From contig NC_052619.1 of the NCBI RefSeq assembly GCF_016545825.1, forward strand, positions 821,501-885,500: a DNA stretch of 64,000 nucleotides, given 5' to 3'. Source of the DNA: Eucalyptus grandis (taxonomy: Eukaryota > Streptophyta > Magnoliopsida > Myrtales > Myrtaceae). A model generated the notes under the pieces. It was given only the letters and a program-made list of their open reading frames with translations. It was not told the origin of the DNA and searched no databases. Position numbers and translations under genes: made by a program. Below are positions 10,870-21,617 of this stretch, in pieces; positions within the stretch are counted from its first letter, which is position 1; every line of letters begins with the position of its first letter.

Positions 10870-13640
10870 TCCGCAAGAAGCGGAAGCTTTTTCCCAGTTA
10901 ATTTCCCACTTCTTCCTGCAGCTGCAGCTGCGACAGCGCAAGCATGAAATATATTTGTTTTTGTTATTCGATTTTGTTTTTTTAGGGCTGGAAGGAAAGT
11001 GAAATAAGAGAAACTGTTGGCCTTCTGCCGCGTAAAAACAGTGGGCCTAACTTCCTTGGGCTGGGCTGGGCTGGGCTGGCTTTAGATCTGATTTTCAAGA
11101 CTTCTTTTTCCATTTTTCCTTTTTCTTCGACACACAAATTTTCTTATCATTAATTTTATACGATAACCCATCCCTTTTTTTTTTCATACTTAAATATTTT
11201 TATTCATATTTTAAATATAATTTATTCATGTATAAATATCTAAAGTTTCAAAATTAATATCAATTAATTTATGGTCAATTAATTTTCTTATCATTAATTT
11301 TATATGTACCGATTTGAGATTTTTATGATATTAACTCGAAAAAATATATAAAATATATAGGTTATAGAGGGTTCATGATAATTGCTCTAAGTTAAATTAT
11401 ACTCCTGTGTGTGTATATGTATCAAGCCCAATTCCCTTAAAAAAAGAATACATATTTTAATATATTTCTATCAAGTGGCATTTTCTGGAGTAGGGACAAC
11501 ATCTAAGGTCCCTTCTGTACACAACATTAATACTATCTCATGGTTGTAAAAAGATTTGGCTTAAACACAAACTCAAATTGCTTTTTATTCATCAGCATTA
11601 ACATATATGTGGCAATCACATACTTATAACAATAAATAAAACATGTTTTGTGTGCAAAAACACCCACTTTATTAATTCACCAGCCTAAGGTGACAACATA
11701 TAATTTTTATGTCAGAATTATAAATAGGCCTAAACTAGAGGCAGTGTCGGGTGAATAGTAGAGAGGTCCAAAAAGTAGAGAGAGAGAGAGAGAGAGAGAA
11801 TTTTACGAGATAAAGTACCTTCTATATGGAAGTGATCAACCAGAATAATGGAGAGAGAGAGAGAATTCTACGAGATAAAGTGCCTTCTATACGGAAGTGA
11901 TCAACCAAAACAATGGCTGTAGTCCACATGAAAGTGTAAAATCTAATCATCAAAAGAAAATTTAGACATACACCCCCAATATGATTCCATCACGGTGCAA
12001 TGTATTGATAGAAGCAGTCCACGCCAATATTGATAAATACTCACAGAAAACATTCATGGATTCCGTACTTCAGATTGTCTAACCAAGCTTATGTACAGGT
12101 ATAGGAAATGTAAAAAACAATTCTACCACATAAGACGACTCATCACCATCCAAACCTCGATAACCTCTTCTTTCTATCCCGTCCAAAAATAGAACCGCTA
12201 CTCTAAAAAATAAGAAAAACAATCAGTGAGCTACTAAGGCCAGAAAGCGCAATGACCAAGATCTGCGTAGCGGCAGCAGATCAACTCCTTACTCATGATT
12301 GACCCAAATCGCATACAAACATGATATAACGTTATATACATTATTAGAGACAGAAATTCACAAATCATTCAAAAGTGGCTTTCAAAGAGAGTCGCGACAA
12401 TTATTATGTTCTACACTCGAAATGCATGCGGATGAAACATGATAAAACGATGTACTGGTATTGCAATGGTAGCCACTAATAGACATGGGTGGGGATCTTG
12501 TTCATATTATTTGCTGTCTATTGGCCAAAAGACTAGTCTCCTTAATCAAGGCACTGCCTCAAGGAGCAGAACATATCATGGACCTAGCCACGCCTTTATA
12601 CCTATCATGTAACTGGACCGGAGTCCTATGTCTTCTCATACAAGGGGACCTAAGTCCCACGTCACTTCACATAAGTGGACCTAAGTCCCATGTCAATAGG
12701 TCATGACTGAAGCCCATGTCATTACATTGCATAAATCATATGCCAGTATCATATCAATATTGTTATACTTATTTATGTTTCACGGCCAGGTATTATCAAA
12801 TCGCCCTGCCAAAGTAAAATTCACAATATATAGGAAAATCACCGCCTATGCAGATGCATAAATTTACTTTACACGAGTGCACTAAGATTCTGTAATGCCC
12901 ATGCTATAGGCAATATTAAATCCTTGTAAATCATGTATAAAGCGAAGTAACTTTTCCCATAAAATAATCAACCCTAATTAATATAAAGTGACTATTCGAC
13001 AAGGGTAAATATATCACAAGAACAACTCATTTTAGTATTATCTGAACAGTTATCTACCAAAAATTGATAAAAAAAAAGAAAAAGAAAAAGAAAAGGTGAG
13101 CCCATTATCTTATAATTTATCACCAAACTTTGGGAGAAGAATAGTAGGAGTACTACAACTTTCGTATGGCGCTCATTTGAGTGTGAATTTTTTTTTTTTT
13201 TGCTAATTTGAGTGCCACATCGGAGTATAATCGACCACTTGAGTGCTAATTCTAGCAAATCATCATACATGGATTTATCATTATTTTTTATATTTTTTAT
13301 TTTTATAATTTTTCTTGTTTTTCTTATGCTTTTCTTTCATCTTTTTTTTTTTTTTTTGGGGGCCGGCAAGGGTTACTGGCGATCCTCGACTGTAACACTC
13401 TCGCCTAGATGGGTGAGGGTGCCTCACCATCATCCGTGAGGCGGCTTCGCCCAAATCCAGTGATCACGTTATTTGAAGAAAAGGAGTTCCTAGTTTCGAA
13501 TGGCATTACCCCTCATCGCAATAAATTTAAAGAACAAGAAACAGAGAGCAAAGAACTGCTCTGATCATCTCCTAGCAAATTAGTCTTCCAATCTTCATTC
13601 AAAAGCCCAATACCGACATCATTATATTAGCTCCACTCCA
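10870..13640. other. intergenic, partly duplicated at 24-27 kb
   Basis: About 10935-11100 matches 23975-24180 (the 'gaaactgtt...cttgccgc' block). About 11370-11950 matches 26520-27110, including two nearby copies of an 'agagagaattctacgagataaagt' motif. No coding region is supported. The ORF at 12485-12706 has no recognisable similarity. Confidence 0.5.
13120..13450. mobile_element. probable fragment of a MULE-type repeat
   Basis: Short phrases such as 'gagtgccacatcgg' and 'cacttgagtgctaat', then a T-rich tract and a GC-rich 'ggccggcaagggttactggcgatcctcg' block, resemble the arm and core of the foldback element at 44.5 kb. Only one side is recognisable and no TSD is found. Confidence 0.35.
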
Positions 13641-13748
13641 AAGGAAATGCCGGAAGGGCATTGCGCCGTCGTTTTTCCCCATGGCCCCTTTTTTGTTTAT
13701 GCGCGGGAAGGCAAACTGGTGACCAAGAGTCTAGACATGAAACTCATA

Positions 13749-13857
13749 TTAACTATCACATCCAGAATCACTCAAGGCAGAACCAGCCTGCGCAGCCTTT
13801 TTATCCCTTTGTTTCTCCCTTTTCTTCTTGTTTCTCAATGCATTCTTGCTCGATGTT
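13749..13857 (-). pseudogene. EIF2A: last exon of an eIF2A-like gene
   Basis: On the minus strand, an acceptor (GATAGCAG) is followed by an open frame reading SKNALRNKKKREKQRDKK, then AAQAGS, ending GCDS and TAA. A lysine/arginine-rich tail of this type ends plant eIF2A, a beta-propeller protein involved in translation initiation. No upstream exons are adjacent in the same orientation, so this is an isolated exon. The inverted paralogue at 25753-25862 has a one-base insertion. The eIF2A call rests on the tail here plus propeller fragments at 27.4-28.1 and 42.8-43.6 kb. Confidence 0.55.
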
Positions 13858-14081
13858 CTGCTATCAGAAACCAATTCCAGTCTGTACACAATCGCTGAAG
13901 ATAATTAAATTAACATAACTGACCTGCCAATAATAGGCTTATGCATCTGCCAAGGCATTACATCCCTGATAGACCCAAACCGATTCTTTTGCATTTTAGT
14001 CACTTGACTATATACTCATATCAACTCCAATTAGCGGCAGGATCCAAAGTCAACGCGACAAATTTTAAGCCAAAGTAGCTT

Positions 14082-15545
14082 TTAACTCTTGAATGTGATA
14101 CATCGACTGATTCCTCCATTAATACCAGATGTTTCCCCACCATAAGGTCCGGAAGGCTTCCTGATCTCCCGAACTTGCCCTTTTCGTTGGACCAGTGCCT
14201 TCTCATGCTCAGTCTGCACACGAAATGAAACATAAATTCCAGGCAATATCTAAAGTTAAACCTGAGAATATACATCAACAAGCTGATTCTCTTAACTCAC
14301 CCGATACTTCCTGGTCAGATTTTTCATTTGTTTCTTCCGATTACATGTCGGTCCTCTATTTTTCTCCATCTAAAACATTTTCACACAAAAGTTAAATCTT
14401 TGACTATGGCAACGAGTAGCTAGGAACATTAATGCAACTGATCAGGACTACTGCATGCAGGCTCACCTGATAATTGACATGGCGCTTTCCATCGACTGTT
14501 TCAGGCAAGGATGGAATTGATAGATTCTTGTAGGCGCATCAAAGTTAACCATAATGATCACATTCTGAGAGTAATTTCACCATGACATGACACTAAATAT
14601 TTGTATTGAGTTTTCATATATTGCACAAAGAGAAGAAGAAGAAGAAGGAAACTCGTGCATTTTGGAAACCATAGGTCCATGATTTTGATGCACTGGTAGC
14701 TCTCTTTCGTCTTTTCTTTAATCTTCATTTGGTTTCTACTTTTTAATTAGATCCAGAATGTTATGCACCCTCCTCGAAAGTTCTCTTTCCTTTTCCTGAT
14801 ATATTGTTAGAAATTTAAATAATCTATAGTAAAAAGTAGCAAAAAGATCAACGAAACATCTTTTTTATTTCATGATGCAAATAAAACTCATAAAAATGTA
14901 GTTTTAGCTAAATGAAGCTGCTCGATAAAGCTCAATATCCTTTTAAAAGAAAGAAATGATTTGTTTATATGAAGACACGTAGTACACTCGCACAACATTA
15001 TTTTGCGCTTTATAATTGATAATAAGAATTGGTCTTCATTCCAAAAGATTGTTCAATGTTAGGTCTTTTCCTTGTAAGTAAAGGTCTCAATCCTTGATAT
15101 CAATTGTCTAAGAAAAATTTTCAGAAAAAAAAAAATGGAGAAAAAACACAAATCTTAAATAGATACATGACTAGAGAAATTTCTAGGATCTCGTTGTTCT
15201 ATACCCAGCACATAACTATAAATTTAGTCTTTAAAACATAAGTTGTAATTGATAGATAAAAATGGGTGCCTAATATTCACTCTTCTGGACCGCGTTAAGA
15301 CTAAGATGGAAAATATTGGACGAGCAACAGAAAACAAATCTTTAGTACATCTCTGCTTTAGCCGCAAGTTTTGCAGCTCGTTGCTACTTCACTTGCTTGT
15401 AAAACTCATCTGCTGACTCTTCAGATTCACTGTCCTCAGAGTCGGCACCTCCATTAGCCTCAAGATTCCCGTGTTCGTCACCAAGATCATCCTCCGGCTT
15501 AACTCCAGCTTCAGCCAACACTTGAAGCTCAACCCGAGATGACCT
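14082..15545 (-). pseudogene. SAS10: Sas10/Utp3 pseudogene, copy B (3' part only)
   Basis: Remaining exons, 5' to 3': about 15360-15545 (GGADSEDSESEESADEFYKQ), about 14470-14525 (LPETVDGKRHVNYQ), 14301-14369 (MEKNRGPTCNRKKQMKN) and 14082-14213 (basic C-terminal Sas10 domain). The end GINGGISRCITFKS with TAA matches copy C, confirming where the family normally stops. A TAG replaces CAG directly after the YKQVK motif, truncating the protein before its conserved C-terminal domain. Similarity to copy C continues to about 15725 and then stops, so all exons for the N-terminal two thirds are missing. Confidence 0.8.
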
Positions 15546-16099
15546 TCCAGGAGCAAGATGAAAAGCTTCTCATTCATAATATTGATTTCAGGATTTTTAC
15601 GGTATTGTCACTTAGAGCTTAATTGAATCCTTCCAGAATTATTATCATACTATCGCTTGAGCTGTTTAAAAAAAATATAGTAGAAATCCGCGAGAGGCCA
15701 ATCCATAAAAAGATTGTACTTAGGTCGTCTTATAATAATTATTGGCCAACAGCGAGGGTTGCGTGTTGAAATTGGCCGAGAACCTGAACTCGGCAAAATA
15801 ATAATAAAAGTGTAGCAGCTTTCTTAGTTGGCAAAGAAAGAAAAGTCTAGTCAAACTTTGCTTCTCCAATTAGGTGGTCCTCTGTCTCACCTTTTAGAAA
15901 TTACGTTAATTGTTTCTCCATATCGTGGATGGACCGGCCTAAACAAAAAATCTTGGAAAACCATACCATTACTTGGAAAACAGATGGTGAATCCTCGGTC
16001 ACACATTTTCGGGGGAAAAATACATGTATTTTTCTGGGCAATTTCCACACACTCGTGTTAGAGAAAGAAAACTTTGAAGACATCCTTTGACCGTACGGT

Positions 16100-16520
16100 C
16101 ACACGGTCATGCTAGAGTCATGGCCCAAAGAAATGCATGGTCCAAGAGTTTCTCCAAACGAAACCCGTGACCAATCCATGAATGAGCGACTCTCGAACTA
16201 TTTGCTGAAACCTAAAGGGTTTTGCTCAAGCTTCTAGAAGACCCAAGAGCGGGCGATACTGTAATTGTGGTAGTCAGGGTAGTTGAGGAGATATAATCTC
16301 TACCATCAAATTGAAGAGAGATCTACGGTTATGGTTCAACCTGTACTTGTATAAATAAGGGCCTCCTCCCCTCATTTGAGACATCCAAGTGAAATACAAT
16401 CTAGAGCTTCTCTCTCTAGAATTCATTTTTTTCTCTCCATGAGTGTGAGTAAAGCTAATTCGAGAGAAATCGTAGAATCACCCAAAAATCTTTCTCATAC
16501 CAGCCTTGCTCCGTCTTGAT
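16100..16520 (+). mobile_element. probable LTR-retrotransposon LTR fragment
   Basis: The stretch 'gagatataatctctaccat...gagatctacggttatggttcaacctgtacttgtataaataagggc' has a TATA box (TATAAATA near 16352) followed by a leader-like region. It matches 46040-46210 in the opposite orientation. A promoter of this kind inside a dispersed repeat is typical of an LTR. I cannot fix its ends, and no internal retrotransposon genes adjoin it. Confidence 0.45.
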
Positions 16521-16779
16521 TAGTTCATCCCAAATCAATCATCATAATAATCATCATCCTCATCATCATGATGACATCGATGAACCGATATACATCGACT
16601 AATGGATCTCTATAAATCATATGACTAGCAAATAGGATAGGATAATTCCCCCTTGAATCAAATATAAGTTCTCATATCTACAAATTAATTGGGAATAGAA
16701 GTGCTAAATTGGCTCCAACTTTTAAAGTGACCAGTCAAACACCAATCCTCTGAGTCTCACAAAAATCTTATTTTCATAT

Positions 16780-17590
16780 ACGTGCATAACTTTCAACGGT
16801 TTTGGGATGCAAGACCAACTAAGAAGCCAAGTGCATAAAGAAACACGAGAACATAAAACACCACGTCCTTAGCTGGCAATGAAGAACCGTTGCTTGTTAG
16901 ATAACCCACAAGAGATACAGCTCTACCAGGATCGTCAATTCCTGCCAACCGTGAACATGATCCAAGGAGTGTGTCCCTCCCTTCTCGATATCAATGTTGT
17001 TAGGAGCAAAACCATGAGATGAGGATTTCCTTGGATCGTCAGTCGCTGCCAACCACGAACATGATTTAATAAGTGTGTCCCTCCCTTCTTGATATCAATG
17101 TTGTTAGGAGCAAAACCATGAGATGAGGACTTCCTTGGGCAATCGCAATCTTCTGCTTGCGCCTTCACCAAAAGGATTATGTTTTGCTTTCACTGTCTTT
17201 CGATCTCCAAACTAACCCAATGATGTCAAAAGGAGAAATGGGTTCATAAGAAACTATCTTAAAAAACAAAAAAAAAAGACTATCAAGTGCTTCCACACAT
17301 GGATCCCATCTTCAAGATTTCATCCAACACATTGGGGGATAGATTGGGTGGCCCGAGAGTGCATGGCTCCCATTTCTATGTTAGTGTCTTCACGAGTACT
17401 AATGGGCTCGCCGCTAGAGCCATTGTGCATTGTGCTTGTGCCTCCACCAAAAGGATTCAACCTTGGTCTTGCTTTCGCTGGTAAGCTCTTCAATTGGGAT
17501 TTGAGACCATCTATCTTCAGCGTGAGCTTATGGTGATAGTGGCAGAAGCCTGGATACAAAGGAAGTTGCCATTTACAAGTTTTGCACATG
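16780..17590 (-). pseudogene. diverged copy of the tandem-array membrane-protein gene
   Basis: Read on the minus strand it runs in the same order as the 30.5-42.1 kb unit. LPAKARPRLNPFGGGTS (near 17450) corresponds to SPVKARLNSFPNGTS; SSSHGFAPNNIDIKKG (near 17110) to FTSHGFAPLDIDIEKG; and GRAVSLVGYLTSN plus VFLYALGFLVGLAS (near 16800-16930) to GAVSLASYITLTSN plus VFLYVLGFLAALGG. Between the last two it carries SLPAKDVVFYVL, which the array units lack but the 45.4-kb copy has (FFPAKDSLFYLL). It is therefore the link between the two. Frame changes and a local repeat of the SHGFAP segment show that it is not intact. Confidence 0.55.
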
Positions 17591-17786
17591 GAAATATAGG
17601 AGAATATCCCTAAATGTCAAAAATGAGAAGTAGTGTGAAATGGATTGCATATGGAAGACAAGAAGGTCAGGATGTCCAGTGAAATTAGTATAGTATACGA
17701 AGGATGCAATTTCACCATACATTCTTTAATGACTATCTAGAATTTCAAAGGTCGTGTTGCCAAATCACCCTTCTTGAAACTCACCC

Positions 17787-18029
17787 TTGTGCGATGGAAT
17801 ATTTAGACATGATAGAATACCAGTGAATTTGCTCATATCATCAATGCCCAAGTACATTTTCGAAATATGTTTTATATGTCCATCATGTGACCAGCCATAT
17901 TATCATCATCAAAATCAATTTTGTAATTTATATAAGACTAAAGGATTACAAACAAATAAAAATGCAATGTTTGGACGAGAATTTCATGCTATTGGACGTC
18001 AATTAATTGAAACTCATTTAATATTCTAA
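17787..18029 (+). other. unrecognised 80-codon ORF with a Cys/His cluster
   Basis: The frame contains EICFICPSCDQPYYHHQNQ, a CxxC pair followed by a His pair, then GREFHAIGRQLIE and a stop. I do not recognise the family. It might be an exon or organelle-derived fragment, or chance in AT-rich DNA; no splice sites or related copy in the window help decide. Confidence 0.2.
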
Positions 18030-18379
18030 ATCCCTACGTTTTGGATTCAGAGCCTCTATCAATGTAGTCAAGTTAGTTTTAAACATTTCTTTTGAAGAAG
18101 ACTAATGTAAGCCCTTCCAATCATGGATCCTACAGATTTACCTTAGAATCTCATATCTAAATTGATGAAAGACTAAATTGACAAAGCTTCCCCTATCTAA
18201 TTTGATCTCACAATCTCTCTCCAATTTAGTGAGGTGATGTGCCATCATGATCACCTAGGGAAATCAAGGGGAGACGCGATGAAAGAAATCGACGAACAAA
18301 TGTGCAACTTAAAGATCTGCTTATCTATGGAATAGATACGATCAGTTTCCTCTGTGAGATCTTTGGTCTAGTGAAACAT

Positions 18380-19830
18380 CTCCTCTCGTTCATCATAGGT
18401 CAAGGGAGAATCCATGGGAAGCGTCGCTTCTTCCTCATCATCCTTGTTCTTCCTCTCGTCATTACTACCATCTTGATGTTCCTTAGAGGCTTTCTTCGAT
18501 TGGAGATCTCTCAACGGGCGAAGGCCCTCCATCCTTGATGTGAGAGACCATACAATCATTCCATAAATTAGGGGGAATCCACGAGAAGCATTGCTTCTTT
18601 TTCATCATTCTTGTTCGTTGTCTCATCACTACTACCATTTTGATGTTCCTCAGTCAGGGAAGAATCCACGGGAATTATCGCTTCTTCCTCATCATTCTTG
18701 TTCTTCCTCTAGTCACTACTACCTATTCCTTGGTCAGGGGAGAATCCATGGAAAGCATTGCATCTTCCTCATCATCTTGCTTCTTGCTCTCATCACTAAT
18801 ACCATCTTGATGTTCCTCGGTTAGTGAAGAATCTCTTTCTTCCTCATCATCCTTGTTCTTCCTCTCGTCGCTACTACATGTTCCTCGAAGGCTTTGTTTG
18901 ATCGGAGATCTCTCAACAGGTGAAGGCCCTCCATCCTTGATGTGGGAGACTAGACAGTAATTCCATAGGTCAAGGGAGAATAGCATCACTTCTTCCTCAT
19001 CATCCTTAGTCTTCCTCTTGTCACTACTACCATCTTGATGTTCTTGGAGGCTTTCTTTGATTGGAGATCTCTTAATGAGCAAAGGTCCTCCATCCTTGAA
19101 GTGGGAGACTGAACAGGCATTCCATATGTCAGGGGAGAATCCACAGGAAGCGTCACTTCTTCCTTATCATCCTTGTTCTTCCTCTCCTCACCACTACCAT
19201 CTTGATGTTCATCAGAGGCTTTCTTTGATTGAAGGTTTCTCAATGGGTGAAGGCCCTACGTCCTTTATGTGGGAGACTGGACAGTCATTCCAAAGGCAAT
19301 GGGAGAATTCATGGGAAGCGTCACTTCTTCCTCATCATCCTTGGTCTTCCTCTCCTTACCATTACCATCTTGACATTCCTAGGAGGCTTTCTTTGATCGA
19401 AGATCTCTCAACTGGCAAAGGCCCTCCATCCTTGATGTAGGAGACTGGATAGTCATTACGTAGGTCTTGTTCCTTATCATCCTTGGTCTTCCTCTCTTCA
19501 CTACTTCCATCTTGATATTCCTCGAAGACTTTCTTTGATTGGAGATCTCTCAACGGGCAAAGGCCCTCCATCCTTGATGTAGGACACCGGACAGTCATTC
19601 TGTAAGTCAGGGAAGAATCCATGGGAAGCGTCGCTCCTTTCTTGTCATCTTTGTTCTTCCTCTCGTCACTACTACCATCTTGATGTTCATTTCTATAATC
19701 GGAGATCTCTCAATAGGCAAAAGCCCTCCATCATTGATTTGGGATACTGGATAGTCATTCCACAGGTCAGGGGAGAATCGTTTCTTCTTCCTCATCATCC
19801 TATAATGCATGAAACACTCAAAGAAAAAGC
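18380..19830 (-). repeat. about nine tandem copies of an N-terminal coding module (~165 bp)
   Basis: The motif 'accatcttgatgttcctc..aggctttcttcgatcggagatctctcaa' recurs at about 18470, 18640, 18810, 18870, 19030, 19200, 19370, 19510 and 19680. On the minus strand each copy encodes variants of LRDLQSKKASEEHQDGSSDE, then RKNKDDEEEATLPMDSPLT, in short frames broken between copies. The same module occurs once at the start of the 45.4-kb gene (LRSKKASEEHRDGTSDKRK). It looks like tandem amplification of one exon-sized piece, not a functional repeat protein. Confidence 0.8.
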
Positions 19831-19865
19831 AAATCCTCCTCTTCTTCACCCTCGTTTTGCTTCCC

Positions 19866-20129
19866 ATGGATCTGAAGACGCCACTTCATCCCAGTTCATC
19901 CCGAATGGATCCCCATCATCATCATCATCATCATCGTGACGCCTCCATCTTGGGATTCATTGTGACTTTCACCTTTGTAACCAACGCCCTCGCCCTTCTT
20001 CCGACGTCAATCCTCAAGCGAGACTCGGCTACCTTAGTGTCGTCCATCATGCTTGCCTTCGCATCCACTTTCTTCTTGTTGCTGTTGATCCACTGTAACA
20101 AGGCAGGATTCGCTAAGAGAATTTGCTGA
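19866..20129 (+). CDS. small membrane-protein ORF, C-terminally truncated copy
   Basis: From the ATG at 19866 the frame reads MDLKTPLHPSSSRMDP, then HHHHHHHRDAS, a hydrophobic segment (FIVTFTFVTNALALLPTSIL), a second one (IMLAFASTFFLLLLIH), and stops after AKRIC. The relative at 2950-3351 continues at this point with a third hydrophobic segment, so a TGA has shortened this copy. I see no signal peptide. I infer a membrane protein of unknown function, probably a pseudogene. Confidence 0.4.
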   Translation: MDLKTPLHPSSSRMDPHHHHHHHRDASILGFIVTFTFVTNALALLPTSILKRDSATLVSSIMLAFASTFFLLLLIHCNKAGFAKRIC

Positions 20130-20488
20130 TGGACTTCCATGGTCACCGTGCGATAGTTATCGTGTCACTCCTGTCCTCTAGGCTCTTCGCTGACAAAGTT
20201 CCTAAGAGGCCACACAATGTTTCTCCAAGAGCTCGATTTTAGGGAGTACAATAAAAAAAAAATTACAAAAAGAATTGTGCTTTCCTTTGAACTCTTATTG
20301 TACTAATTGAATTAAATATATTTCCTTTGATCTTTTCTTGTGCTGAATGATTCTCTCTCTTCTCTTTCTCTCTCCCTTGTCTACTACCAGCTATGGTTTT
20401 TTTTTCTGTATTTCTATATGTAGATGGCCACTTTTTATTAGTTGGGTTTACTCTCATGTGGAGGAAGCCTAATTAATAACAAGCTCAA

Positions 20489-20555
20489 ATATATATATAT
20501 ATATATATGTATGTATATATATATATATATACATACATATATATATACATATATT
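20489..20555. repeat. TA/TATG-rich microsatellite
   Basis: Runs of TA alternating with TATG and TACA repeats form a near-palindromic AT tract. It produces the artefactual Tyr/Ile-rich frame at 20442-20687. Confidence 0.9.
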
Positions 20556-21032
20556 ATTTTATTTTTGTCGATTCTACTTTATTCCCACTCTAACACTTAC
20601 TCTCAGACATTTGCCCTACCTCATTATAGGACGTGGGAGTCGAAACCCACTCCTAAAACTATATCGTCCCCACCCCAACCCCCCTAAAATGGTGGGGATT
20701 TGAATCTTCCACCTCCCTCTTCCATGTTGGAAAAATATGATTTTTCACTATCTTTAAAGTGCTAGCAGCAAAAAAAGTTATTAGAGACGCTAACAAGAGA
20801 AAAAGAGAAACTAGAAAATCTTGAATTTGGGGATTAGTTTGATTTACATTAAGCTAGCATTGGAAGTTGATTCATGGTCCGATTGAGCTAAAATTTTATC
20901 AACATGTTTGTGGTACATTCTTCTCAAATCTAGACAATTTGATTTTTATTTGAAACTCCCTATACTAGGTTTTTTGTTGATTGATCAAAACTTACATTTT
21001 TGGTCAAATTTATTCTTGATCTATTGTAAAAT

Positions 21033-21400
21033 TTAAGACTGCATTTGGTAACGCTCCCCGGAATAAGTGTTTGTGTTCTTTTGTTTTGGGGAGTACAAAT
21101 AGAATAGAATTGTTTTTGGTGAGTTTTTGGTTCCTAGGAACAAATGTTCTCAGGAACAGATTTGGAAGAAAAACAAGAAACAAAAAAACGTTACTTTTCA
21201 TTCGTGGGAACAACTCAAAAAACAATAATCGAGAATCAAGCTTCTTCTTTTTCCCTTTTCTTTTGTTCATTTTCTTTTTTTCTCTTTCTCTTCTAGCTGG
21301 TCGCCAGCCTCAGCATCGGCCAACGACTGGCCAAACGAGGCTCGGCGACCTTGCCGGCCTCGTCGGTAACTAGGCGAGGCTCGACATAGAGCAAACCACG
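21033..21400. mobile_element. possible non-autonomous transposon fragment
   Basis: It begins 'gcatttggtaacgctcccc' and includes 'ttcctaggaacaaatgttctcaggaac', a style common in plant foldback-type or MITE repeats. It then passes into a GC-rich 'ggcgaggctcgaca' block like that inside the MULEs. The right end is not identifiable. Confidence 0.3.
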
Positions 21401-21617
21401 ATGAGAACATTGCGGAATTGAGTGAGGGAGAATGTCATGGTCCGTAAATCCTCTCATATTTGTGACATTTGTGAGTGGTACTTGGGATTATTGAGTAAAG
21501 AGTGAGGATGTAGAGGGGATGAATACAATTGGTCCGTGCAAGTAGCATCACGAAGGTTGATGCTAAGAGTTCTATGATAGAAATGATTATATTATTTAAA
21601 ATTCTAAAGATGAGGTT

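Noticed and set aside
18380..19830. A functional repeat protein on the minus strand
   Set aside because: The frames of successive modules are out of phase and contain stops, so no single long ORF spans more than about one or two modules.
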